Assembly (NCBI GenBank): GCA_947846985.1
Contig: CANTUZ010000010.1
Span: 22,863,095 to 22,927,094 of the forward strand
Origin: Fratercula arctica
Lineage: Eukaryota; Chordata; Aves; Charadriiformes; Alcidae
Direction of reading: 5' to 3'
Length of the DNA stretch: 64,000 bases
The notes below the pieces were generated by a model, which worked only from the letters and a program-made list of their open reading frames with translations, was not told where the DNA came from and did not search any database. The first letter of the stretch is position 1, and each line of letters opens with the position of its first letter. The translations under genes were made by a program, and so were the position numbers. Below are positions 1-13,400 of this stretch, piece by piece.

Positions 1-1554
1 TTTTTGTCAACATCTTCCATTGAAAAACAAGTTTTGGTTGGAAATCTGAAATTACTCTGATTCTCTACTGCTAAACCTCTCTAAACCCAGTTGTTCTTCA
101 TGGCCAGAGATCTCCATTCAGACCAGATCTCCCACGGTGCAGCATAAGGGAGGGCGGGCATTACAACCTAACCGTTGAGTGACCCAAAAGTATTTCAATC
201 TAAGGCTGAAATTATTATATTTTTTAAAAGAAATTTCTTTTGTATAATAAAGTATCAATGTTTTGCTTGCATGCAAAACAGCCATTCTCCATACTGAGGA
301 GTCAATTCCCTTCCTCTGTTATGGGAAAAAAACCCAAACATGTCTTTGATAGAAACTGTTTCTTTCAGCTTTCTATTTATACAGCTAATCTCTTGCAACA
401 AGTGTTTGCTCCCACCAACAATACAGCTGCTGGTGTGGTGAGAATCCACCTATTGTTCTTGTCTCATAGCTCTGCCTTTCAGCTGAGAGGTGGAGGGAGC
501 TCCACACTGTGAGTGGTGCTCACCCAGTTTACTCTGACTTCTGCTTTTGTCAAGCTGTTTGGGGAAGGCTCCTATCAACTTGGCAAGGGCAGAGTTAGGT
601 GTGTGCAAAAGGCTTTTGGAAGCTTTACTTTGTTTTTTTAAAATAATTTCTTGCACTTTTGAGCAAGCCAGTTGGTATAACTTGGCAAACGTTTTTTGAA
701 CTTCACTCTTAACCTCCTATTTTAAACTTCATTTGTGTATTAAGTTGCTTTTGTTTCTCCAGACATACTTGCTTGCTACACTTTTTGTATTGAAGCTGCT
801 CCCTTGGCTTAGTTCTTTTAATGTAAAATGATGCTGGGAACAAGACACAGGAAGCTCTTATCCCTATGTGTTTTGAAGATCTGGCTGTATCTCATTACTC
901 ACAAGAAACAGCAAGAAAAAATTGCTTCATTGCAAATAGAATTTTGCAGCAAAAGAGCAAACTGAGGTTGATTCCTTTGAGGTAAAAGCCATGCCCTCCC
1001 ACAAAAGGATGAAGCTGAAGTGTCCTAAATTTTTAAAAGAAATGGGATAATAAAGCTAAGTCTTTGGCTTTGTCTTCAGTTTTCCCTAGAGAAGATGCAG
1101 TCCACATATAATGAGCTATTGAAGAGTTGACAGGGGTGTCTTCTCTAGGATTCCATTATCTTCTCATTATTCCATTACTGATAAACTTGAAACAGTAAGG
1201 TTTGTAGGACTGACTGTGGGTGAATTTACCAAGCTCGCCTTTCCAACTGTATTGTACATGTCAAGTCAACTGATCCACAGTAAGCCCAAGGCTACAGAGT
1301 AAGAAGGAGATCAGTCTTGCACGGTTTATGTGGTGCTCAGGGACATAGCCTGGCTCTGTATGTTTCACTGGTGATTTATAGCAGTTGAGGTTTGTCCTCT
1401 TCACAGCTCACAGCATTTTAAACTTGTTCTGGAGGCTGGGATTTGAAATGTGCCACCAACCAGGATCTGATTCATTTCCTAGCTAACAATGTGGCCCGAT
1501 CTGTGTGTCTGAACAGAACCAAGTAAAACTTGTGTTCATTTATTGCCTCTCCAG
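1..1554 (+). other. TLL2: TLL2 intron sequence upstream of the first visible exon
   Basis: I see no exon here. The tolloid exon expected just upstream (EGF1) is not present, so it lies left of the window. The short open frames show no domain or splice-site support. The acceptor of the next exon is at 1553-1554. Confidence 0.6.
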
Positions 1555-4500
1555 CTGCCTGTGGGGGCTTCATCACCAAGCTCAATGGGACCATTACTAG
1601 CCCGGGATGGCCCAAGGAATATCCTACTAACAAAAACTGCGTCTGGCAGGTGGTAGCTCCAGCCCAGTACCGGATCTCTCTGCAGTTCGAAGTGTTTGAG
1701 CTGGAAGGCAATGATGTACGTAACCAGTCGCTGCATCTCAGAGGTGTGACTATTGGCTAACTCAGAACTAGATGAATCCTTGGGATACAAGGAAGAGGAG
1801 ACTCTGTCTTACTGGTGGAGCTTCTGGTTGTTTCCCTACCCTTGATATAATAAGCCAATAACAGTGATTGTTCTCCTTGAAGTCTGGATCTGCTTTTTCT
1901 ATGGAGTGGAAGGATTAAAGCTGTTCTGTTATAAATAGGCTTCTTTTCTCTGCCAGTTTTGCGTAACTATAGGTGTTTTCCATCGTTAATAGGTGTCCCA
2001 TCCCCCCTCTTCCCCAGAGCTGCCTTTGCAGGAAAATAATTGGAAATGAACAATGAGTACAGTTCTTCAAGGATAAACAAAATAGCCAGTAAAAGAGTCT
2101 GTTCTCTGCCCTGCTAAGGACAGGGTGGAGTCTGAACAAAGCACTCGGGTCTCGCTTTCCCCACTGTAAATGGGAGCAGTAGCTCTTCCTTAATTCAGCA
2201 GGCTGATGAAGTTCGTTCAGCACTGACGCGTTCTTGGGTAAGGTGTGAGTAATTATTTTAGATAAATTAAATGGAACCTTTGCTATTCTGATAAACACAC
2301 CCATGCTTTAAGACCAGGGCAGCAAGAGAAGGGAGTGAGAACACTGACAGAGGAGAATTTGGGGAAGTTAGGAATGTGTTTGAGTATAAGGCTGTTTCTG
2401 TTCCCTCTCAGTCAAGCCTCTGTCCCCTTCCTCTGAAATGCTCTGTTCCAAGTCCATGGAGCTGAGAAATCTCCTCCTCTCTTGGCAGGTCTGTAAATAT
2501 GACTATGTTGAGGTTCGTAGTGGGTTGGCTTCTGACTCCAAGCTGCATGGCAAATTCTGTGGCTCAGAAAAGCCTGAAGTAATCACATCGTATGGCAACA
2601 ACATGAGACTGGAGTTCAAATCAGACAACACAGTCTCCAAGAAAGGCTTTAAAGTTCACTACTTCTCTGGTACGTGGCTGTATTCTTTCACTTGCTTAGC
2701 TGTCTCCTCTGACTGAACCTCTTGGTTTTGGTGAATTTTCTTCAACCTCCTGTCAAATCAGGCAGAATCTGACATGGTTAATTAAATCTAAAAAGCATGG
2801 TTGCTCTGTGCTGTGTCACCTTTCATCTTGGTTTCTCAGTGCAACGTATGGTCCAGTTTCATAGTGTGGTGTCAGCAAGATGCATGGATTTCATCAATGC
2901 CTCCAGTCCTTCCACAGCAGGAAGCAATGGGAAGCCCGATCCTAGAAGTTATTTCTGTTCCTGCTGTCATTAAAGAAAAGCTTTTTCCTCTGAAACTACA
3001 AGAGAAAATTTCCAGAAGTCTTCCATATAGCAATTCTCCCCATCAAAGAAGTGCATGCTAGTGGAAGTTTCTAACACTCTGTTCTGAATCCCTTGTAGCT
3101 CTTGGTGTCAGTGATGTACCTTTTTGTCAGGCAGTTATGGAGGTTAACTGTACATCGTATGGAAGTGGAAATTCAATTTTGTGCTGTGTTTTCAGCAGAG
3201 ACCAAGGAGTATTAATGTTTTTGAGGAGGATGATCAGGCAAAAAGGCCTTGAATTAAGACAGTTGCAGAGTAGAATCAGGGCTAGGGGTTTGGCTTATTA
3301 AATCTAACAAGAGGAAGGATGAGGTGGGGCATGTTTCATCTAGAAATGCATTTGGGAGTGAGGAGACAGATGAGGTTAATGAGGTCCAAGGAGGGCACTG
3401 ACCCAAGAAAAATTGGAGATAAACTGCTAAATTGGACTGGAAACCATGAGCAGATCCTATGGTCAGAACAGTGAGATCCAGGAATGCATAGTCCTGAACA
3501 CACAGGAGTGAACATCCACTGGGGCATACTTCAGCTTCAGGGAGCAGTTTGTACCTTAGATCCTCTTCTCCATCTGGCTGCTTGTGTTCTCGGACAGAAC
3601 TTTTTAATGATTGAGGCTCATCAGAGCATCTAGGAACTTGAAAATGTAAAATTGGCCAGTAGGTTTTTGCCTAGGCTAATGAATTTGTTTGATACTTTTC
3701 CTGGACCCTATTCTAAAAGAATGAGACATTGCTATAGCTTTCTTTTAGATAGGAGTCTTTAACCATTCCAAACCTACATTATATAATAAAACACATCTGT
3801 GATACATTTTATGGAATGAAAGGCAATTGAAGAGAATTGTGTCTGGGCTAAAAAGCTGGCTGGACTAATCCAGCAGCAGAGGTAGGAGGTTTGTACTGGT
3901 ATCTGCCAGTCTGGGTATGGGACTCCCAGCTGGCGACTGTGGTAGTCTGTTTCTCACTGTCAACTCGGTGTTTGTCGGTTTAATCCTGCCCAGACAAGGA
4001 CGAATGCTCCAAAGACAACGGTGGTTGCCAGCATGAATGTATCAACACCTTTGGGAGCTACGTATGCCAGTGCAGAAATGGGTTCATGCTGCATGAAAAC
4101 AGCCATGACTGTAAAGAAGGTAAGGTCCCTGCTCCCTGTCCTCAGGAAAGACAAGGCGCCTCAAACACAGTTTGAGGCAGGATGCTTCCTGCCCGGTGTT
4201 GGAAGGATGTTTGTACAGTATACAAACCCAGCTAGCTGAAAAACTACCTAGAAGAAGGAAGAAGAGGACTTATTTTGAGCTGGATCCATTCCCCAGTCTG
4301 GCCCTCTATATGGCCATGGGGGTGGACAGGATGGGGGCAAGAAGTTGGACTAGCAAAAGGAGAAGTTGTGGGTCATCACCATTAGACTAGTTACTGCTGC
4401 TTCATTTAATTATTGGGTTTGAGTCAGATGAGCTGATCTAACCGCTTGCTGCTGCCAAAATTATCTTTCTCCCTACACCCCTACCCCTGCTGTGTGCTGC

Positions 4501-7500
4501 CATGGCCTTCCTGGGTACAGTCTCAGGTCCTTGTCTGATCCCTCCATGAGCTGATTCAGCTTTCCAAGTTGGCAAAACAACTCAAGGCTGAGATAGCACC
4601 AGAGTCAACATGGTGGAGGGGTTGGACACCATGTCACTGGGAACAGGGCAGACAAGAGGAGGAGCCCAAGAACACATTTGGGAGTGAGGAAATGGATGAG
4701 GTCAGGGAAATGAGATGGTCCATTTCACCAGCTGCCAAGTTAGCTCAAAAAAGTATAGGACAAACCCACCAGAACTATGCAGTAATACTAAAAGGTCTTG
4801 TTCAGTGACTGAAGCCTTCCCTGTTTCTGCCCTGTTGAGGGTCTCAGTGGGCAGAGAGAAGCATGTAGAACATTACGTGCTTCCGCTGTGAGACCTACCT
4901 GGATGCCTTCATCTTGTGATCTCTCTCTCTCTCAAGCTGGTTGTGAGCACAAGCTGAGTGGTGCAGAGGGAACGATGAGCAGTCCAAACTGGCCTGACAA
5001 GTACCCCAGCAGGAAAGAGTGCACCTGGGACATCTCTGCAACACCTGGCCACCGAGTGAAAGTAGTGAGTAACCAGTGAGCGGGATTGCGAGGGGAGAAG
5101 CAGGCTGGATTGTGAGGGACTGAAGTGACTTTCCCCCACCACTGTGTGAGTGGGAGGTTGATCCCCATAGGTCCTGTGGGGGGTGCTTGGTGGAGGGCAT
5201 GCCAGGAGGCTGCCCCTGGCCTGCAAAAGGGCAGAAGGTCTCACAGGGGCACGAGGCAGTTGGAGGAGACTCCAGCAGATGACAACCGTGGAGCATTGCT
5301 CACTCTGTTTACAGAAGGTGTAACATGCCCTCTTGCCCCTACCCATCCTTGTGAGCCACTCTGTTGGGACCATCTCTGCATAAGGTGGTGGCATGGTGTG
5401 CTAGGCAGGGTTCCTGGTAGAAAAAATAAGAGTATATAAGGCTTGCAGTTGAAAACTGTTGTCATGTACCCACGTGAGGCAGCAAAGCTAAGGCTACATA
5501 GGACATTCGTACGAACTTCTGAGCTTTGCCACCCTGAGATCACTCTAGTCTGAAAGCACAATATTCTGTACTAGTTTTTGGGAGGATTGGGACAGGCATA
5601 GCATTTGACCTGTTTCTCACTTGGCATTTCATCCTCTGCTAAATTGCGTACTCAGATTTACAAATGTCTGTCTTAATTCTCCTTATTCTCACTGTAGACC
5701 TTCAATGAGTTTGAGATTGAACAGCACCAAGAATGTGCCTATGACCACTTGGAAATGTATGATGGGCCCAACAGCAAGTCACCTGTCCTTGGCCGCTTCT
5801 GTGGCAGCAAGAAACCAGACCCTGTAGTGGCTTCTACCAACAAGATGTTCCTCAGGTTTTACTCTGATGCTTCTGTGCAAAGAAAAGGTTTCCAGGCAAA
5901 GCACAGCACAGGTAAGCTGGTTGCCTGGTTGCCTGCCAATACCCCAGTGCAATGTCATCAAATCTCACTGCATTGTTTACCAGGCAAAACAAGATGCGCT
6001 TTTCTCCCAAATAAGCTTACCCTGAATTTTAAGTGGTTATAAATTGTGCTAGCCAGTTCCTAGACCATTATTGGCACCATCAATGCCAGCTTCCTTGTCA
6101 GCTCAGAGGTCTGTTGATGTCAGGCGTTCCTGCTCATTTCTTTTGTTTGAATTGGAGGTGTTTGGTTGAGCAGCAACCCATTCTGTTCTTCATCAACCCT
6201 CAGAAAATGAGGTGATGCCGGTGTGTTGGCCCACATATGGAACAGGCTGGTTATGGTGGAAGCAGAGATGTGCTGTGGACAGACACAGTAAGCTTGATCT
6301 TCTATCTGTGGCAGCCCAGAGGTGGGTGTCTTGTACCAAGGTTCACTTTCTTGAAATCCCTGCCACTGTAAACAGATGAAACGTGCTCTGAGCAGCATGG
6401 TGAGGAGACATCTTCCTGATCGGCTGCAGGGAAACTTTACACCAAATCGCATGGGTTTAGCACAAGCATGGGGCTACCTTTGTGCAATGTGTGGGCAGAA
6501 AAGGATTATTTTGGTACTCCGTTTTTTAACATGCTTCAACTTACTGCTGGTAAAATACATGAAGTCAGAATTTCAGCTGCAGGACGAGTGCAAAGAACAT
6601 GCTATGTCTTCCTTTTAAGCAATTGCTCTATAAAATAATACATAGTTCCAGAGCATAGTGTGGCAGGAATCCCATTCTGCCAGTTTTAATTGATTGTCTC
6701 TTTCCCTCCATGTTCTGTACCAAAAGGACCAAGCTTCTCTATGCTATGTGGGTCAGTGGATTCATGGGTGACTGGAGAATTCGCTGGTTCACAGTAGTTT
6801 GGTGCAGTGGTTAATTACCTTCCCTGTTGTACATGCACTTCATGCTGGAGGTCTTCTCTCCCTATGGCTGGCCCAAAATTGGGATGGCAAGTCTTCATTG
6901 TGAGGTAGAGCCTTTGATGAGCCTGTGTTTTGTGCTCTTTTCTTTTCCAGAGTGCGGTGGGCTCTTAAAGGCTGAAGTACAAACTAAGGAGCTGTATTCC
7001 CATGCTCAGTTTGGAGACAACAACTACCCAGGTCAAGCGAACTGTGAATGGGTGATCGTAGCTGAAGATGGTTACGGGGTGGAGCTGATATTCCAGACAT
7101 TTGAGATCGAGGAGGAGGCCGACTGTGGGTACGACTACATGGAGATTTATGATGGTTATGACAGCACTGCACCCCGCCTGGGACGCTTCTGTGGCTCAGG
7201 GGTAAGCTGTGGTGGTAGAGGTTTCATAGGCATAACTGAAAGTGGCAAGGAAGGGTACTCTTACACCGTTTTTGGAGAGGGGCAGCTCTCACAAAGTGGA
7301 GATGAGATTGCCTGGTGTGTCTGGGTTTTGTTTCTTCTTCTGTTGCTAGAGATCACAGCCATTTTATCTGATGCACAGAGTTGTCTGAAAGCCTTGCTTG
7401 CCTGACTTTCCCTTGTTAGAGTAGGACCATGTGCAGCAGCACGGGACTGTTGCGCTGCTGTGCCCCAGCCCTGCCACAAAATTGTTGTGTAAATGTCGGA

Positions 7501-8559
7501 AACAGCTTCCAAAGGCCAGTTTCATCCTCAGTCACTTCCTGCCTGAAGCCAAGTGTCATTGTGGCCGTGCTATGGTGAGGCAGAAGGGTGGAGGGACTTG
7601 CAGAGCTGCTTGTTGACTCCAGGGTGGCATGCTGTCTCCTAAACTGTTATCTATGTCCCCATTAAGAGGAGTGACTCTGTTAATATGAGCAATAGTGTGT
7701 GGTATTTAAAACCAGAGGTTCTATGTTTAATTTCTCTAGGACTTCAGCAATGAAATGGAGAAGATTCTTATTGCATTTAGAGATATCCAAGGAGCAGGTG
7801 TGTCGGAACAGTCCTTGCAAACTGTGGAAATGGTCTGGAAAATAAACGAAGGCATAGCACCTTGGTGTGAAGAAGTTCAGGGCAGCAGGGTAGTAATCTA
7901 CCTAACTGCACACTGTCAAATGGAGAATGGCTGGGAAAGTGTTAGTCCTGCAGAGAAGCACAGGGCTGCTGTAGCAGGTCACGCCAGTGGTGGAGATAAG
8001 CAGAGTTATCATGTAAGATACGTGGCTAAGTTATTTTGCTGCTAATGAACCCCGAGAGGGCCTCAGCTGCCAAACAGGGTCCAGTTTGGATTGTGTTATT
8101 TCCTGAAAAGATTAGGACAAATTAGAGAAAACTCAGAAGACTGGAACAAGAACATCCAGGGAGTCCTGTGAATGTGACCTACAAAAAACAACTGGAAGAA
8201 CTGGGATTGTAGAGTGGGCTGGCATCAGCCTTCGAACATAAAGGGCACGCATGCAAAGAGCAAGGGAGTGTGCTCAGGAAGTCAGAGCAGGCCAGGAGGT
8301 ACTGGGCGCTCAATGTTTGTGTTTCCTGGCCATTCTGTGGGATTAAATTCTAGCATCATAGCACAGGCAGTTATTTAGCCTGCAGACTTGACCACTCTGT
8401 GCTGTCTTCTTTACTTTTCTGCAGCCTCTGGAAGAAATCTACTCTGCAGGGGATTCCATCATGATTCGATTCCATACAGATGACACCATCAACAAGAAAG
8501 GCTTTCATGCACGATACATAAGTACCAAATTTCAGGATGCATTGCACATGAGAAAGTAG
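1555..8559 (+). CDS. TLL2: TLL2, tolloid-like 2 metalloprotease, 3' seven exons (partial)
   Basis: Seven exons with GT/AG borders: 1555-1715, 2489-2669, 3994-4119, 4937-5064, 5698-5911, 6951-7201 and 8425-8559 (TAG 8557-8559). Joined in phase they encode CUB3 (starts [11 protein letters not shown]), a calcium-binding EGF ([16 protein letters not shown]), CUB4 ([11 protein letters not shown]), CUB5 ([10 protein letters not shown]) and the tail [13 protein letters not shown]. This is the order of the BMP1/tolloid family, whose astacin proteases act outside the cell on procollagens, chordin and TGF-beta-type precursors. The protease domain, CUB1-2 and EGF1 lie left of the window. The C-terminal tail fits TLL2 better than TLL1 or BMP1 from memory. 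The CUB cysteine pairs and the acidic calcium-site residues (for example the YDY/YDH segments) are present, and I see no frameshift. The introns contain nothing I recognise. TLL2 converges on the first P450 gene. In human, TLL2 and the CYP2C cluster both lie on 10q, so the neighbourhood is plausible. Confidence 0.92.
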
Positions 8560-10095
8560 TTTGACTGCTCCTCACAGCCATTCCCATCCGAAGATTGAGA
8601 CGTTTAACTGTCATCTTTGTCTCTTTTTTTTTTTTTAAGCTTCTGTGCACCTGGCCAAAAGCGGTGTACAGTATTTTTGGTAACTAAAACTAAATCCAGT
8701 CTCAAAGGTTTGCCTCTGAAATTATTAGCATGACCCTTTCTTGTTAACATACCCAGGACCAAAAATTGTCTTCTAATCATACCTGCCAGGGCATAAATGT
8801 ATTTTGCACAGCTTGCCATGGGGCTGAGTGAAGACTGATATTGAATTGAGGAAAGCTTTCATCTCTTGCATATCCTGTTTCTAGGTGACATTTCCTAAGC
8901 ATTCTGTACACATAAGCTGTCTGAACATATTTTCTGGATCGGATGATGTGGACAGCCACCCCGTAGGATTTTCTCAAAGGACCTTGGGAGCCACCCACTC
9001 CCCCCTACCAGCCCAAAATACTCTGTGCAATAAGTGAACAACCAGATGGTTTGGACTCCATCACTCCTTCTGTCCCATCTATTTATTGTCTTGGTTATTG
9101 TGGATTGAAAGGTAGGCAGGAGCATGGGAACAGTCTCTTTAGGGCTGCTAGCTACTTGGATCACAGTGAAGAAGGAGGGCCCAGTGCCTGTTTTGCAGTA
9201 ATTGTCATGGAATGACAATGTCGTATGTTGAATGGAAGTACTTTGATGCAGTGGCCAAGGGAAAGGTGGTGGCTGACAGGGAAGTGCTGTGGTGGCATGC
9301 AAGGCATGACTGTGTAATGGTGGCAGAGCTTAACAACTGAAGTACTGACAGCATGCTCCAGTTACACCACCAGACAAGGCAACTCAGAGGGCTGTGGCAG
9401 CAGTCCAGGCCTTGTCTTAAATAAGGACTCTCTTCTTCTCACTCCACCCATGTTTGCTTTCTCAACCTTCTTTATGCTGCTTCCTTTCCTTAGTACCACT
9501 TCCATGTGAGCCCTTCCTTTTCACAGCTGAGCTGCTCTCCCCCAGGGCTCCCCACCGCAGCCTAGGAGTCCTCTGCAACATCAGCTAGCTGGGGTGTCTC
9601 AACGAAGGAAGCGCCAGGCCAGAGATAGTCAGGGTGTCCCTGAGGCAGAGGAACACAGGCCATCTCTGGTGAGTTCTGGGAACCTGTCAAAGATGTGCAA
9701 GATCCAGGCACGGAACTAGGAACGGGAGAGCTCTGCTGGTTTCTGCTTCCTCCCCGTTTCTCACCGGCCTATGGCCCAGTCTCTTAACTTCATGGCAGGG
9801 GTGGAAGTGAGATGGTGATTTAAGCACTTTGAGCTATAAGGCTCAGACATGCTCTGTGTTGCGGTTCTTTATGTACATGGAAGCTACTGTGCCATGGACT
9901 TGCAGAATTAACAGGTAGCTTGGCACTTCTTTGGGAAAAAGTAGGGAAAACTGTGCTTTTGGGGGAACCACTGTAATTGAGCTGTTGATACGGAAGAAAA
10001 AAAAGAGAAGAAAAAAAAAAGACTTTATTCTGAATGATATTTCATTAAGGCACTCATGGGCAATTATGAGCTAAAAGCTGAGGTATGTTAGCTTT

Positions 10096-10101
10096 AATAA
10101 A
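10096..10101 (+). promoter_or_regulatory. TLL2: Candidate poly(A) signal of TLL2
   Basis: AATAAA lies 1.54 kb after the TLL2 stop in AT-rich sequence. A second AATAAA at 10373-10378 is an alternative. Tolloid genes usually have long 3' UTRs. Transcript ends are needed to choose between the two. Confidence 0.4.
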
Positions 10102-10387
10102 GTATTTATAATCCAAGGATTACTATGTTTACATAACCAATGTACTGTCAGGCTCCGGGGTGACACCTCCTCTCTGGTGTATGACTGTGGAGAAGTGTGG
10201 GGCCAGCGCCACTGTCAGGCACAAACGACATTCCTGGAGATGGGGGCATTTCCAGATGGATAATAAATAGACCCAGCCCTCTCCAGAAGTCCTTGAACAG
10301 AATATGGTCCAAGCATTGTGAATACTAGGAGAAGCAAATGCATGAAAATATTTTCTTGCTTAGAACAAGAAAAATAAAGTAATTTAT

Positions 10388-10401
10388 ACACACACACACA
10401 A
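10388..10401 (+). repeat. (AC)n microsatellite
   Basis: Seven AC dinucleotides in an AT-rich stretch between TLL2 and the tandem array. Confidence 0.7.
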
Positions 10402-13400
10402 GATTATATGTATATAAAATGTGCATGTAGAAGACCAGTAGTCAAAGCCTTAATAAGTGTCATGTGAATAATACAGTACCATTGACTATAGCTTTATTGC
10501 AGGCTGTATAAAACCATGTTATTTCTGTTTTGGTTTTTTTAGCTCTGTTTTGTTCCTGTTTTCAAATTTTGTGGCCTTTTACCAGGCAAGACCTCTGATC
10601 TCAAGCTGTTTGACCATGCAGATCTGGGGAAGTGAGCTCTGCTAGATAGAGTCTGCGTTTGTCCTTCTCTTCCTTGCTCCCATTCACACAAAATCACAGA
10701 GTCTCAGGTGTGGAAATAAAAGTGTGACACCGATCCCTGTGAAAAAGAAGGAAAGTTTCACGTGGCAAGTGGTGGTTCAGGTTTCCTAGCTCTCTAATGG
10801 GAGCAATGACTCTGGAGAGCAGTGACTGTAGGAGCTTCCCGTGTACTTTAACATCTCTATTCCATGTTCTGGTAATTTCCCATCTTCCCCAGACCGGTTC
10901 GCTGCAGATGCTTGCAATGTTGTTTGACAGATCTACTATGCTTGTTAGCATTCATGCAGGTGTCTCTTGTGACAGTGTGCTCACAACTGTTGTACTGTGC
11001 ATTTCAATCAATAGTCTATGTAGAATATTTCTGCTGTACTGACTGGGCTTAACAGTCAATAATTCTAAATGTGTGAAAGTTTCTTAAGAAAAAAGAAAAA
11101 AATGTCAGACCCTCTAAGGTGTGTATACGTATTCTGGTCTTTGTGTGGTTTTACATTTCACTAACTAAAATAAATTTCTAAGAGGGGGAGGAGAGGAGGG
11201 TGTTGGGGCAGTCGCAAATGTATACCTGTGCCCAGAATGAGTCTCTGCATTCATTAAAGACCGTGGATTCAGTTGCGCATTCTGTTGTATGCATGCATTT
11301 ACCACTTCCTCAAGGGGAGGAAACTTCTTAATACATTCCTTGTTCTGCCAACTGTTGTTTGTGTCTACTGCTAATACCAGGTGGGATTTACTTTCTGCAG
11401 AAAGTGACTTTCCCTTGAGCCTTTAGCTTTGTCTTGGCTTTTGCAATCAAGAGGGCATTTAGGAAGTGGGGCAGAGGAACAAGTTGGTCAGCCAAAGGAC
11501 TACATCATTGCGTTTCACGTTCTGTGTTCATGCTTTAGTAGGCTCAGATGCAGATCTGCAGTGATAAACATTAGGGATCTGGGAATTAGTAGAATAGAAA
11601 TAATAAGTAGACTTCAAAAGAGGAGGCTCGTTTACTACACTACAGGGGGTATGGCCAGCAGGTCCCAAAGAACCCTGGGACATGAAACTCCTGTGCAAAG
11701 GACAGCAGGATGAGCATCAGACTAATGTTCCTTACTGCGAAGTTGTGGTCCACACTCTCATTGTGGCAGCAAAATGTTCAGTAGCTAGGCAGCACCTAAA
11801 CTGCTTTTCTTTCTGTCCACTGCTTGTTGTCTACCCTGCTTGCTAAGGATCGTGTCTGTGTTCTTTCCCCAACACAGAGCCAGTTCATGCATGTCCCACT
11901 ACCCAGAACATTTTCTGTGGTGTGTGTCACGGCTGTTCAAACATTCGTGGTAACTGAATTTCCTCCCAGCTGTTCCCCAAGGCAAAGCAGCAATGGAGAT
12001 GAAGTTAGAAATAAGCATCCCCATGTAGCCTCCTGCACCAGAGTATCATGGTGCAGTATAACCCTGGAATGAGTCTGGAGGCTGACAGTCAAGTCACCAG
12101 GTGGACATAATTTACAAAATGACGGCCAGAAGCCTTCTGTCACGCAGAGAGTTACAGTCCAAAGCAATGCTGAAACACTAGAAATGATGCAGCCCAAGTG
12201 CAGCTGGTGGGAAACAGGAGGTAAAATAGAAGGTGGAATATGAACTGGAGTTACAGCTACTAGAGAAACACACAGACATTTGCAATTGTGGTGAGGTTGG
12301 TTCTTACTGTGTGCGTGATCTCTCTGTTGTATGTGTAAAGATCTTTTGTAGGCTTACATCTTCCCTGCTGTTCAACTACCATGTTCCCTTAATGTCTCTT
12401 TCCACACTGACTGCCTGCCACCAGTGCTGTGTGATGTGGCCAGTCCTCATTTTCTCTGCTTATTTCTAGAAACAGGACTTCATTTTCCAGAAAGCACACA
12501 AGGACCGTCCAGTCACCGTGTGTGAGAACCTGAAGGGAATATCCATTGTCTGCCAGGAGATTCATCATCTTTTAAAAACAGGAGTACCCAGTGTTACAGC
12601 GCACTTCAAAGAGCGATGCCTCAGACCAGACAGACTCGTTGGTCTTGCATCAAGCCAGCAGAAATCCTCCACTTTGTCCTGGCCTTTCCAGCAAACGTGC
12701 TCTGGCAGACGAGGTGCGAGCCTTAGAAAGCAAAAGCAGGATTCCCCTCAGGCTGACTTGTGGTACATGTTAAACATGCTTTGGGAGGCAGGAGTGGTTT
12801 TCTTTGCCATGGGGCGGGCAGACAAGAGGTGGAATGCCCAGAGCCCTGAATCACAGCTTCCCAGACGCGTGCCAGACCCTGCCTCTGGCAGGGACCTGGC
12901 TCTATCAGGTGTGCTGGGACCCAGCCAGCTTGTCTGAGTCAGCCCGAGAGAAATGCCATCATCTCTTCCTCTTTGCAGGTTCGCAGTTCTGTTTTTAACA
13001 GGAAGAGAAACTCATCCTAAAAGGAGCGCCAGCCCTGGCATCAGGCAGTGTGCTGTTAACGCCTGCAGGGATTTCTCGGGGAGAAGAGCGAATGGTGAGT
13101 GGAGTCGTCCTATCGAGTCGAGTCGGTTGGGTCTCGTCTGCATGGAAGTAGCAGGGGGAGGTCAGAGAGCAGGAGAGGTAGAGGTGAGGCCACCGACCAC
13201 TAAGCTGTTGGATGAAAAGCTCCCTGGGAGTGTTTAACCTTCCCACTCCCATTCTCTGCCCCAACCAGATCAATCAAGCTGGTCCCTTTGTTAGCTCTGC
13301 GTCTCCTTACGGCGCAACCAACGGTTTCAGACACCTGCTTGGATTTTAGCATCTGCCCCAGCTTTTCTGTCCTGGAGGTATTGCCTGGTCTTAGGGCAGT

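Noticed and set aside
1555..8559. Assigning the CUB/EGF exons to BMP1 or TLL1
   Set aside because: The C-terminal segment ([20 protein letters not shown]) and the nearby CYP2C genes fit TLL2 better, although this relies on remembered sequences.
12518..12937. 139-codon open frame between TLL2 and the array
   Set aside because: No domain, signal peptide, splice support or duplicate copy; such lengths occur by chance in GC-moderate DNA.
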